Source: Rhododendron vialii (lineage: Eukaryota > Streptophyta > Magnoliopsida > Ericales > Ericaceae). Taken from it: a stretch of DNA of 64,000 nucleotides. Numbering within the stretch: position 1 is the first letter of the stretch; each line of letters begins with the position of its first letter. The notes beneath the pieces are model-generated. The model searched no databases, was not told the origin of the DNA, and worked only from the letters and a program-made list of their open reading frames with translations. Shown here piece by piece: positions 1 through 11,380 of the stretch. The position numbers and the translations under genes are program-made. The DNA is taken from contig NC_080563.1 of NCBI RefSeq assembly GCF_030253575.1, positions 33,775,001 through 33,839,000 on the forward strand, read 5' to 3'.

Positions 1-428
1 ACCTCACGGAAGCATTAGCAAGTAGTATTCTGTGTTTTACGTTAAATCAAGTTTCGAAAATGATTAATCAATAATCATCACAAGGTCCGCTCCTTTGAAC
101 ATCTATGCAGCCTAATTTTCGGAAAACACTAAGTCGTGCAAATTTCATGGTATATTTAGCACTACCGCAGCAAAGGTTCTCGGATTTAGACCTAAATCAT
201 CTTGCAAACCAAAGTTGGACTCCGTGTGCTACTTTTGAATTCAGATCCTGGTATAGCTAGGGACGCCTTGATCATGCATCAGCATTGCACAATCTTCACG
301 TTGTTTGAAAGTTGTTATAGCTCACTGTGTGTAGACTGTAGCAGCTCCTTTTTTTGTCCATTTCTTTGTTTGATCAGTATTTATCTGTTCCTCCTTAATT
401 TACGCGAGGTAATGCTAAATTGGCTCAG
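1..428. other. Intron or degraded 5' part of the capping-protein gene
   Basis: No clean exon is visible here. The exon that starts at 429 is preceded by a normal polypyrimidine/CAG acceptor, so this stretch should be intron. Around 244-280 a short frame reads D-P-G-I-A-R-D-A-L-I. It loosely resembles the D-P-R-T-A-x-V-A segment expected just upstream in capping protein alpha, but key residues differ and no donor site follows in the right place. It is at best a decayed exon. Confidence 0.3.
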
Positions 429-3400
429 GTTTGTACAGAAGTGAGACCAGCGACTGATGAAGAACTGCCATCCCCCTATGTTGAGGATTATCGGTATGCA
501 TTGTGAATTTGTCAATATTCTTGTATCAGAATATGGTATTTTATTTTCCCTTGCAAAAACACCCATATAAGGTTATGCCAATCATATCTCAACTTTGAAC
601 ACTTTTAACATAGGTTTTTGTGGTATTTAATCATATTCTTTCTAGTAATAATGGATTTCTCCGTGAGATGTCTGGTACTTACTGCTTGGATTTATGTACT
701 GTATTTTACTACTGTGTCTTAACATGTAATTATATATTATGCTCATAATTATCATGACTTTGCCATGAGCTAATGACCTTTATTTCTTATCGAGGGCAAA
801 ATGTTGATAATACTGTATCCCAATATCAAAGATTTGGAATTGGAACTATAGAAACTGGAAAGACATTAGGGCCTGAAAATTTATGGAGAAATCAGTCTTC
901 AGATGGTCTACTGCATTAAAGTCTGGTTTGTCTTGGGCCTGCTAAAGGTTGGAAAGGCCACCAGGACCGCTTTGTGAACATGCATAAATTTCACTTGTAA
1001 GACTAGAGACAGGGCTATATCTATCAGAGTTTGTGAGTCTGTTATGTGCACTGTATCATATGCATTTGCTTTTGGGCTTACCAGTTTATGGACTAATGAA
1101 CAGCAACAATATAAAGAAACGGGAAATGATTTTGCCACTCCCTTTTTTGTTAATGCCACTCCCCTGCAAGTGTATTTTTGCACCAAAAATACACTTGCAG
1201 GGGAGTGGCGTTAACATTAAAGGGAGTGGCAAAATCAGCAGCCTAATTTACTAAAATGAGTAATAACTATTCATTTCCGTGTACAAAGAGGCGAACATAA
1301 GTGGAAGCGCACTCTATATGTACTAGTGTCTTTCCATTCTATCGACTATCGTTGATAAGAGTCTCACAAAGGCTGAGCTAAGATAGTTTTATTAGTGGAT
1401 GATTGAGATGTTTTAAACATGGGGCACTTGGTTGGTGTTGTCGTGGCAAACTTGTCTTGGTTTTTTGCCTTATCTTTTTCATGAACAGAAATCATTATGT
1501 TCAATGATGGTTCGGTTGACCGTGATGCTTGTAGATAACATTCCTTTTCGTACTATTTGGTTTTGTGATTGTGTCAGATGTGCGCTAGATGCTGAAATTA
1601 TGAAATATGTTGGTGAAGCTTATCCAAAAGGTGTATGTTCAGTTTACTGTGCCAGAGGAAAAGATGTGGAAGAACCAGGATCTGATTTTGAGCTTGTTGT
1701 TGTAATTTCAGCTGCTCGACATAGCCCGCAGAATTTCTGGTGAGTGAATTGGCTTCACTTCCTATTCCTTACTCTTTTTGCTTTATTAATCTCCAACTGT
1801 TAGTTGTTCCACATCTTAGCCTTTTGTGATAATTGCTTTGAGGTTTTGCTTCATTTAATCGAGTCTTAAATGATTTGTTGGCATTAACACACATTTATTG
1901 GTCAATTAAGGGATTGAACTGCAGTATTATTCTTGACTGCATGCAAGACATTACTAACTGATTGAAGATTGCTATGAGGCTGTTCTTCAAAAATTTAGAA
2001 AAATATTTGCTGAACAAATTTGGTTTGGTTTTGTCAACAAAGTGGATGGTAATAAAGGCCCATCAGACAAACTTTAGATTGGTAAGTAGCACGGAACGTA
2101 GATATAAGTTTGCATGTCCTGGGAAATGGCTAGAGACGGGTTCAAGTAGCTGCACAAACTTGTGATGCAGTTACAACAAACGTAAGGTTTTATGTAATAT
2201 GACCCGATGTTTTTTCTATTTGCTCTCCTCTTTCTCCGATGGATTTTCACGGAGAGAGACTTCTCTAATCTTCTTTTCCTCGTCTTACTCTTCCTAATAT
2301 GCTTATTGACGTAGATGATCCTTGTCTGCATTTGCTAGTTCTAGACCAAGTTTGGTTGCAAATTACTATTTACTTGTCGAATTGATCATCATTTGCATAT
2401 AAAGCATATACTTGGGCCCAAACTATGCTTTGCTGCTTTTATGCCTTGCATTATTGGAATTTATTTGCTAATGCTTTCAGTGCACTATTGCTTTGTGTTG
2501 GAAAAATTACTGAAGTTCAATAATAGCAGTATAATAAGTACTAGCTGCATTCAACTGAATTTGGTCGACTCAGTATGTGATGATATTTACTACTACTTGC
2601 CTGACCTTGTATTCCTACGTTCTGTTTCCCTTGAAGATGGAATTGTTTTGGTCTTTTGACAGATGTTCAACTGTTGTATTTTTGTTTCCGCATAATGTTA
2701 TGTAGCAATGGAAGCTGGCGCTCCATATGGAATGTGGAGTTTAAAGATGACGTACAGATAGTGGAAGTGAGAGGCAGAATGCAGGTATATTTGCAGTTCA
2801 TTGAATGCAGTAATGCATAGCATGTGTTTTAGTGTTGAATTATAAGACCTCTTTTTGTACTATGCCTAGCTAAGGAGCGAACCTACATGCATGGTTTAAT
2901 TTAAACAAGATTGATTCACTTGTTATTTCCCTTTCATTCAGGTAGGTGCCCACTACTTTGAAGAGGGAAATGTCCAGTTAGATGCGAAACATGAATTCCA
3001 GGATTCAACGTTGTTCCAGGTGGTTGTTGGAAACTAACACACACGTGATCTTTTTCTTGTTCCTTTTCTAATATTGTGGCTTGCTAAGTTATGGGTTGCC
3101 ACTTGCCACTTGCCATTATGTGTATTTCCATAGCTGCTCAATGTCATGTGATTCGGGATTCCCCTTGTTCATACTCCTGTATGCTGTAAACATCATGACG
3201 ATGTTAGTAAGCATGTCACTGAACAACCACATTGGTCGAACTGACTTTCAGATCTGTCAGGCAGTTGTATCATTAGCTCACTAGTTTCATTAAGGCACAT
3301 CTAGCAGTTTCAATTAATTTCCCCTCACACAGGTGGGTGATGGATTCTGTATGTTATCTTCCTTCTTTTTGTATTCTGTCTACCAATAATTCTGATTAAA

Positions 3401-4583
3401 GTGTACCAAAAAAAAGTCGAAATAAGTAAAAAGTAAGGAATATTTTTCTGTCCTTTTCCTCTTGAGTCCCTCTAGCGATCTCAGTAGTGTTCAAAAGTAT
3501 TTTCTCTAACTTTTAAGTTTTATTTTTCCCTTTCTTTTTAATCTGTGTTGTCTGGCTTTTTGATAATTTTATACTTGTTTCAGTCTCCTGATGACTTAGC
3601 CGTTTCTTTGACCAACATTATTCGCCATCACGAGACAGAGTACCTTGCTTCTCTTCAGGTACTCTATATGTTTGTTTGATCACCAAATACCTGTATGTTC
3701 TAGAAGACCTGTACTGACAGTTACATATTGGCAGGCATCCTACTCAAATTTGCCAGATACCACATTCAAGGTAATCTCTAGACTGAAGTCTGTGGAAAGT
3801 TTGCTTCAGAACTGTCATTAATAAGGGAAACAAATTAGCTTAGCTATCGATGAATGATACATCTGTCATTGCATGGTTGGGATATGTACACGGCCTGTCC
3901 CATTTCTAGACTTCTAGGGGCCCCATCTCTGTTATATATGGCATGTTGGGCAAAGAAGATTGTCCTGATTCTTCTAATACATTGAGCATGTCTCTTTTGT
4001 CATTGTTGGGCAAGAAGTTACGCTTATGAGTGTGCACACAACACCTAGCTCGTGCATTTTGCCTTATTGCCTTGTCCCGCATTCTTGTGAAATTAGTGTT
4101 CATAAGGTTATTTGATCTTCATTTATTGTTATGGGCCCCTTGTGATTTGCAATCCAACCTGTGCACTAATCTTTGTAACGAGTTCCATGTGATCAAATGT
4201 GCTAAACAATATCTAATTTATTGGCGTTCAGTAATTGAAAATGCATGAAAGACACCAAATAATAACTTTATTGCTTGTGCTTCCACCATGCTAATGAACC
4301 CCTTGTCTGTACTACATCTACATATCTACTTGTCTCATTAGGTTACCATGCTTGAACTAGTTATTTCCTAATTTTTGCAAATTATCAGTTGTAGATTTGA
4401 AGCTGGATGTCAATATCTAGACATCTAAGTCCATCCTTGTTTTAGACCTCTTTTCTAACTGAGATTGTTTTGCAGGATCTTCGAAGGAAGCTTCCGGTTA
4501 CCCGAACTCTGTTCCCATGGCACAACACCTTGCAATTTAGCCTTACAAGAGATATCAGTAAAGAACTGGGAATTGGAAAGTGA
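429..4583 (+). CDS. CPA: F-actin-capping protein subunit alpha, 3' exons (partial gene)
   Basis: The alpha subunit pairs with the beta subunit to cap actin filament barbed ends in the cytoplasm. Seven exons join in frame with GT-AG borders: 429-493, 1578-1739, 2706-2784, 2942-3019, 3584-3658, 3735-3770 and 4476-4583 (TGA at 4581-4583). They encode about 200 C-terminal residues. Recognisable family blocks are EELPSPYVEDYR, SAARHSPQNF, GSWRSIWNVEF, GAHYFEEGNVQLDAK, NIIRHHETEYLASLQ, SNLPDTTFKDLRRKLPVTRT and FPWHNTLQFSLTRD. The actin-binding C-terminal tail ends ISKELGIGK. The family is about 300 residues, so roughly the first third is missing and should lie left of the window. All seven exons are open and the junction phases agree, so this part looks functional. 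Intron 2 (494-1577) carries a near-perfect hairpin MITE. Confidence 0.93.
1127..1237. mobile_element. Small hairpin MITE in a CPA intron
   Basis: The two halves are almost perfect reverse complements around a CAC centre near 1181-1183. The arms begin TGATTTTGCCACTCCCTT and the inner part contains CACTCCCCTGCAAGTG. Arms of about 54 bases with only a few differences imply a young insertion. I see no clear target duplication, so the superfamily is open. Confidence 0.7.
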
Positions 4584-4888
4584 AATACGATGATAGACGA
4601 CATATATTTCCTCGTTTTCTTGGAACTGATGCCTTACAATGGCCATCTGATTCATTTTTTCTTTCCCATTTTCTCTTTGGGAAGTTTGGAATCGGGTGTT
4701 CTTTGAGGTGTTCATGGTATCGGTGTTTCAGTGCCATTATTGGTGCATTCAGTTGTATTCTTGATGGTTCTTGTTCTGAAAGCTGTAGAGAACTGTCGTG
4801 GTGGAGTATTAGTTTTGATTGGTTGATATTGCTCATCTCTTTGTATATCTGTGAGATGTCAGTTGATATTATTTCTGGCAAGTTTTCC

Positions 4889-5500
4889 TCTTTTTCTTTT
4901 TTTTTTTGAACGGCGAAGCAAAAATTTTATTGATAAGAAAAAGAATTACAAAACAAGCTCTTGTTGGCAAGAAGCCAACGAAGAGAACCCCCAATGGGCA
5001 AGCTCAGATCACCTAAATGGTCTAAATAGGGGTAAATATAGCCCACAAGAATCCAAAACCCAAATACAACAAGAAGTTCAAGATGCCAAAATTTTAGTCT
5101 AAAAACTGAAAGGCATAGTCCATAGACAACATAGGCTAAGTCGGAAACTAACCCATAGACAACATAGGCCAGCTTAAAACAACCCTACTCCACCATCCAC
5201 GCAGCCATCTAGAGTGAGACGGACCGCTGTTATCACGGTTATCGGAACTTGGGGAATGAGCCCCTGTACCCTTAAGAACTGCCCGACCTCCCCACCACAA
5301 GCAACCCCACCACAACCACCAGCCACCACCAAACACAGAATACTCAAATTTGGCTGCTGCTGCACCACCACAACCGCATTAACTTTGCAACCCCTTCTCC
5401 TCCACTGCTACTTCTCAGCCCCTCCACCTCCGACACCACCCCAAATAGATCCACACCAGCACCCGATGGAACTTAGAGAGAGAAAATTGTGTTTACTACA
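4889..5500 (-). mobile_element. LINE-like 3' tail, minus orientation
   Basis: It begins with a poly-T tract followed by GAACGGCGAAGCAAAAATTT, which read on the minus strand is an AATAAAA-type tail running into poly-A. The same tail style recurs at 16.7, 20.9, 21.2, 22.2, 23.1, 25.3 and 58.3 kb. The body is C/A-rich (many CCACCA triplets), like the copy at 58.3 kb, and holds a short internal repeat (CATAGACAACATAGGC near 5120 and 5155). Open frames here are by-products of the biased composition. It sits just past the capping-protein 3' UTR. Confidence 0.5.
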
Positions 5501-5538
5501 TATTTTTCCCTCTTTTTCTTAATTTTATCTTTTTATAA

Positions 5539-5757
5539 CCCCTGTGGTTTGATTCGTACTTCACTATATATGGTCCCCATTGTTCTAACCAAACTTAACC
5601 ATCCGATTTTTGCCCAATCATGGCCTCTAATGAAATAATAGACTAGAAACCAAATGATGGAAGGTCTATATTTGAACACAACTTCCAGTCTTGGGTCGAG
5701 TGTGTTCAAATGGAAATGAAAGGCCACATAGTGAACTTTAAGTCAAACTACAAGGGG
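5539..5757. mobile_element. MITE-like element with CCCCTGTGGTTTGA termini
   Basis: The left end reads CCCCTGTGGTTTGA. The right end, reverse-complemented, reads CCCCTTGTAGTTTGA. The pair delimits about 219 bases with no coding capacity. No target duplication is obvious, so the class is uncertain. Confidence 0.45.
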
Positions 5758-6513
5758 GGATGTGTAATTTATTCCTTCTTTATAGTAGTAGTAGCATTTT
5801 AACACAATGATAGAAAGTGTAATCGCGGATCAAAAAAATAGAAAGTGTAATCCTTTGCCATGATTTTGGAAAGGAAAATGATTTTCACTTCTTTTCTTTA
5901 CTATGAGACTCTATTTCTTGTCTTTTAGTAAAGTTTTTTTTGTATATTTTTCTCACTAAAAGATAAGAAAAAGAATGCCATAATAAAAAATGAGAGTGTA
6001 GAAATCATTTCCCTTTTAAAAAAGAATAAAAAAGAAAAAGAAAATACATATCTACTACGTATGTTGTTCAGTTTTGTTAGTTACTTTCACAATTAGGTAT
6101 GTTTAGTTCACTGGAATGAAGTTGGAATCAGATACTTTGAGTGGTTTTGGCTTAATAAGTCAAAATGACTTTTTTTATTCAATTTTTTTTTTGTATTTAT
6201 TAATTTTTTAAGCTAAAATCAACCTCTGTCCCAAATAAAGAGTCTGCAAATACTTACTACAAAACATAAGGTTTCATCCTCAACCCTAACTTATCTGGTC
6301 AAAAAAACAACTGAAGTTTTTCTTCTTCTCTTTTTCCAGCCGCCCGTGGTCTAAAAGATGTGATCCCAGTCGAACTCTCTTCTCTTTTATAATGCTACCA
6401 AAGGCATATTTGTGAAAGGAAACTTCAATTGTCCAAAAGGAGACTTCCTCTTCTAATAAAATTCCCAAATCATTGGGCAAATCAATACCCACGTCTAGAT
6501 CCTTACGGGTAAT
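5758..6513. other. AT-rich intergenic DNA
   Basis: No gene is supported. The stretch has a repeated AGAAAGTGTAAT motif (about 5812 and 5840) and long A/T runs. The short open frame on the minus strand near 6290-6530 matches nothing I recognise and overlaps the next poly-T tract. Confidence 0.4.
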
Positions 6514-6857
6514 CTTTTTTTTTTTTTTTGCCATTTATTAATTATAATCTATACTATCCTAGGGGAAAAGGGGGGAAGGGGATGGAGCTAACGGGAATGG
6601 AACCCTGCACATGTGCATGTGAGAAAGGGCACTCCACTCCGCCCTTAGGAGTAATCAGTAGGGAAATTTTCATGTGCATTTGTGGGTGTCCACCCTTCGC
6701 CTTGGGGATTCGTCCTTGGATAACCCGGTTGCTGAGATCTGTGTACCCAACGACGGGCTCTGGTATTCAGGAATCTGTAGCCTCACGCGGGCAGTTTTCT
6801 GGTCGTTCTTTCTTGAGCAATAATGAAATTGTCTGTTATCAAAAAAAAAAAAAAAAA
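6514..6857. mobile_element. Retroposon tails (poly-T at left, poly-A at right)
   Basis: T16 at 6514-6529 is followed by GCCATTTATTAATTATAATC, a minus-strand LINE-type tail. A17 at 6841-6857 closes a separate plus-strand sequence. The sequence between is not AT-rich and resembles no plant gene. The simplest reading is two retroposon 3' fragments lying head to head. Neither has a target duplication I can confirm. Confidence 0.4.
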
Positions 6858-7065
6858 TGTAGGAAAATTTCCATATTAACTTGAATTTTACTTCAAATCA
6901 ACAAATTCTACGACGACTGATATGGGTGCAAATATCATCTTTCCTGCTTAATTAGATAATAATTTCATGTAAATGATCAAAAACATAATAACTATATCTG
7001 ATTAGGCACAATAAAAGAATAATACTATACGGTATTGGAGTTTTTATATGTCCATATTTAGAGCT

Positions 7066-7315
7066 CATCAAGGACCTGGTATGGGTGGTGAAAGAATGGG
7101 CAAGCAACAATAACAATAACAAAAGGAGGAATAACGAACGGGTATCTGATTCTGCTTGTGCCCGTGCTGGCTGAAAGGAACGATTCTATTCTATTATGTG
7201 TCGATTAATGATTACTATTATAAAGTTTTAGTACACGTCTTTCCCTTCAATTTGTTTCTTGTTTCGAGATTCCAACTTATTAAATGGATATAATGTTTAC
7301 TATACATGAAAATGC
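7066..7315 (+). pseudogene. Relic of a DnaJ/DUF1977 gene (copy D)
   Basis: Bases 7070-7180 align with the start of copy A (19684 onward): a GGACCTG...GGGTGGTGA...AGGAATAACG...GGGTATCTGAT...GTGCCCGTGCT string is shared in order. The sequence then jumps directly to material matching the 3' UTR of copies B and C (ATGTTTCGAT...AGTACA..TCTT...CAACTTATTAAATGGAT). The transmembrane and DUF1977 coding part is deleted, so it cannot make a protein. It lies 12 kb from the main cluster, directly beside the MULE. Confidence 0.65.
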
Positions 7316-7562
7316 TTTGAGTTTCGATTAGTGTATGTGTTGTATGATAATTTTAGCTCGGTTGCTGCTCGCCTTATCAAAACAAACTGGAGTATATAAA
7401 TTGTCGGCTTGTTCGTTTTGGTATTTGGATTTTGAGCGGAGACAGATAGAAAGAAATAAGAGTAAAATTTTTTTTTATTAAGAACCATACACGAAGAGAG
7501 AATCTAAAATCCCAAACCGCACAAGCTCGTTTTTAATGAGTTCACACCAGGAGGATAGAAAA

Positions 7563-7625
7563 GAGAGCCTCTTCTCGCGCCCCCCCGACACGCCCCCTCC
7601 CCCCCGGCCCCACTCCCTTTCCACT
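7563..7625. repeat. MULE left terminal inverted repeat
   Basis: A C-rich terminus beginning with G. It includes CGCGCCCCCC and CGCCCCCTCCCCCCC tracts that mirror the G-rich right end. It is preceded by the ATAGAAAA target duplication at 7555-7562. Confidence 0.75.
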
Positions 7626-8035
7626 CTTGCCCCTTTCTTTTCTGTTTTTTTTTTTTTTTCACTTTAACTAGTTTTTTTTTTGTTTTACTTTTAAAAGTAA
7701 ATAATTATTGTTTTATTTTTTTTTTTACTTTTACTAATTTTTTTATACTATTAAAAGACTTTAATTACTGTTTTAATTTTTTTTAATTTTTTTGTTTACT
7801 TATAAAAAACTTTAATTACTATTTTTTTTAAAAACTTTTACTATCTTTTTTTTGTTTTACTTTTAGTAGTTTTTTATTTTACTTTTAAAGGACTTTTTAC
7901 TATAATTTTAATTAATAAATGAATAATTAAAAATATAACTTATACTAACATAACTTGTACTAATGTTAATTAATCAAACCAAACATAACTTGTACTAATT
8001 TCATTGAAGAGTGAAAATACATGAAAATTCAATTT

Positions 8036-10924
8036 CTAATCAATGTTTCCACCAAATTCTGCTTCTGTCCCTCTTGGTCTTGTCTCCATTATTTCTTGCC
8101 ACAAACTAATTCGTGTTGCATAACGAGCAGCCCATCTTTTAGCTTCGTCTGATGAATTGTTCCACCACCATATTGGATAGGATGGTACAGGGTAATGAGG
8201 CTGCAAGAAAAGTTGCACAAAGTGATTGTTCCCAACACGAGCAATAGCTATTTCAATGCGCTCTTGGGCTGGAACTGGAGGGGATCTCAATGGGAAGTGA
8301 GTAAAACAACCTGAAGGAAGCGCATTAAATGTATGCAGAACAAGGTTGTACGCCGAAGCGATGACAACTCCCATACTCATAGCGTCCATCCAATACTCAT
8401 CTGGTGCCGAATCTTCAAAGTAATTTAAAGACCGTATTAGGTAGTCTGCCCAACCTATTTCTGGATATAGCGCATTATATAGATCCATATTTTGTTCAAT
8501 CTCATTAATGAGATCTCTTCGAACTTGAGCCCAACGATCTTCACCATACCCTATGTGAGCAGCTATCGCCCTAAATCCACAATGACCGTCACCTCGGACG
8601 TCATTAATGTGAGAAATGTAATGCTGATAAGCTCGAGGTAAATGCTGAATGTAGTCGATACGGATGGATGGAACTGAAAATTCATCACGGTTCGCTTGAG
8701 TTTTGCGAACTCCCTCGCCCCTCCCACGTCTCCCAGATTAGATCCTAGATGATGAAGTCGATATTTCTGTAAAGGAAGGAATGCGTCGTCCACTTTGCTA
8801 CTCTCTATCAGTAAGTCGACCTCTATGAGCCGTGTTATAAGCTGGGCCTCGAACTGTGCTCTGAGATGGATCCGTCATATCAATAATCCTGTCTATCATG
8901 TGCACTCGGGTAGATTGATCCATCCCACGTAATCTGTCTACAACTTCATATGTTCTGTCCGATCGTTCTCCGTCGTCATTCACAATGGGCGCACGCATGG
9001 ACAACTTAGTCCAATGATCGTGGATACTCTGAATCGGAATTGGCATGAAATACCAACGGTAATATGCAAGATCATGTCTGCATGGCAATCCGTGCGTAAT
9101 TTTTATTGTACAGTCGCACAACTGGAACTGGAGGTAGGATGCATCTTCAGCGCATTGTAGTTGAACATTGATGAGCTCCATTGCCTCTAATGAAATGCGA
9201 GTTCTTACTTGTTGAAAAAGTTCGTCATGTATTTGCCAATGGCGGGGGATGTTGATAGATCTCTAAAATGACCTCCGAATGTCCCCGAACTGATTTTTCA
9301 GCATCTTATCTATTTTCTTAAAAGCTTGTTGTAAGGATGACATAGTACCCCCCAAATATAGCTTCAGCCTCGCATGTGCGAACTCTGCCCTGTAATATAA
9401 TAATGAACTGTGTTTCAATACGAAAGTTATAGAAATATTCTTTAGAGTAGTACAATAATGTACGTAATTGAAATAGTAAAGGTAACAATGCATAAAGTAA
9501 CTATACCTCTGACTTGAATTGCTTCCGAGGTGAATACACGTATTTATCCATGCTGCCACAAACCTATCTTTGTACGGCATTAACCATGTATTGAAAAGGT
9601 ATTGTAAGAGCTGCGGGTGTTGTTTATAGTCATCGCATATGGCATTCCACTTCTGATAGAAAGACGCTTCGGTTGTAGAATTAATAAGCGAGTGCCATGA
9701 CATGTTAAAGTTGTTAAACGACGGACCAAGGACCCCTCTGCAGTGCTTTCTTATGCATTGGTTGATGTGCCAAATGCAAAGAATGTGACGTGCCGAGGGG
9801 AAACATGCTTCAATGGCGCTAAGAAGGGCCAAATCTCGATCTGTAACAAACACCGATGGCAACAATGCCCCCCTTCCAAGCATCCATTTCTTTAAGGTAC
9901 TCAGGGCCCAAGTCAAGTTCTCTATCTTCTCCTTTGTAAGATGTGCAAACATGAGAGAGTAAGTGCACATTGTGGATGTGATACCTACAACCTCCAATAG
10001 TGGTAATCGATACTCGTTGGTCTTGTATGTGGCATCAATGACCAATACGGACGGAAAGTTCACAAATAAGTCTAGGCTTTGAAGATGAACCCAAACAATA
10101 TCAGTGATTTCGTTGGTGTATGAATTTGTACGATATTCATGGAGGTATCTTTTCTGTATTAGTTGATTCAAGACAAACTGGGTAGGATTTAGACCGTCTA
10201 GTTTTGCTATGTTATCCGTATATTTGAGGTTGTATATGCTTTGGGCACATGTAGTGTTTAACGGATTTTTTTTCTTTATAACACTAAGAATTTCACGAGG
10301 TGCTGTGTTGTCCGCCGTGTCGCGCACAATTTCTTTCTCCTTTGGTGTTAACCTTGACGGGTACTCATGCCCATCAAAATATTCTGCTGTTTCATGGTTA
10401 TGGATACCACATTCAACCCTTACACCCCACATGACACCCGTTGGAGGTATTGGTATACCTCGCAACTCAAATGGGCACTCGCATTTTTTTGTCCCAGTAT
10501 TCTTTTACGAGGATTGCCCTTCAACTGCATTCCGTGCCGATTTATACTTTCCACTTCTTTCACAACTAAGAATGCACTTTGGCAGCTTGCCACCAATTAA
10601 ACTAGCAGATTTCTTAATAACAATAACAATACCATTGTCTTTACCGACTCTTCGCACCCAAGCTATCATGTCGTCTCTACTTTGAAAAATCTATAAGCAA
10701 GAAAAAAAGAATATGTATAAGTGCAACATGATCCAATCTAATATGCATAATTTCTGTACTTTTAAATTAAATAACTAATATGCATAAGAACAACAGTAAT
10801 AACTAACCTGGTGAGTTGTGAATTCAGGTGTATAGTCACGAAAATTATGGAAGACGCCTTCCCCACTAAGAACATCATTCTCAATGGACCAACTATCTGA
10901 AAATGACAAGTCGTAAGTATCCAT
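8036..10924 (-). pseudogene. MULE transposase (FAR1-like) fused to SWIM zinc finger and OTU cysteine protease
   Basis: The gene reads right to left in three exons: 10924-10808 (ATG, 39 codons), 10690-9507 and 9389-8036. The intron at 9506-9390 is 117 bases with no stop, so retention would keep the frame. Exon 2 starts with the N-terminal zinc-binding-like segment (CERSGKY...KKCECPFEL). The MULE transposase core shows VLVIDATYKTN, VFVTDRDLALL and AEFAHARLKLYLG, which supply the D, D and E. The SWIM finger is CDCTIKITHGLPCRHD. An OTU-type cysteine protease follows: GDGHCGFRAIAAHIGYG (Asp and Cys) and GNNHFVQLFL (His). Four in-frame stops break it: TAA 10505-10507, TAG 9263-9265, TAG 8798-8800 and TAA 8738-8740. 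The same frame stays open across all of them with no frameshift. Transposase with OTU is known for some plant MULE families; what the protease does is not established. Confidence 0.85.
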
Positions 10925-11086
10925 AATCTTCTTCTATGTTTTACGAACGGTGTGGAAAAGAAGGGAGGAGCCATGACAGAGGAAGGGAGAGAGAGATAGA
11001 TGCTGGAAAGATAGTGATATTGGAGGGATAAGCAGGGAGATGGAGGTGATGGGAAGAATATGGTGATTTTGGAAGGATAATGCTGG

Positions 11087-11094
11087 ATATATAA
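11087..11094 (-). promoter_or_regulatory. Possible TATA box of the MULE transposase
   Basis: TTATATAT on the minus strand lies about 165 bases upstream of the transposase ATG at 10924. The surrounding AT-rich DNA contains other similar strings, so this is only a position-based suggestion. Confidence 0.3.
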
Positions 11095-11380
11095 GGATCA
11101 GGGGTGATGGATGAATGATTATAGTTAAAGATAAAGAGATAACAAAAAAATCTGAATGTGTGGTTGTAATTGAAGATAAAAAGAAAATCTAAATGAGTGG
11201 TTATAGTTGAAGATAAGAAGATAAAAGGAAATCTGAATAAGTGATTAGAAATAAATTAGATAAAAGATATAAATAAATACAAAATTAATAAATTCAATAA
11301 CATAAAAAAATTATAAAATTTTAATAGGTAAAAAAATAAGAGTAAAATTTCAATAACATAAAGAAATTTACTCACGTATA

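Noticed and set aside
5214-5522. 102-codon open frame rich in Pro/Thr
   Set aside because: It lies inside a C-rich LINE-like body and has no domain. A similar frame appears in the parallel element at 58.4 kb.
10209-10685. 158-codon plus-strand frame
   Set aside because: It is the antisense of the MULE transposase exon.
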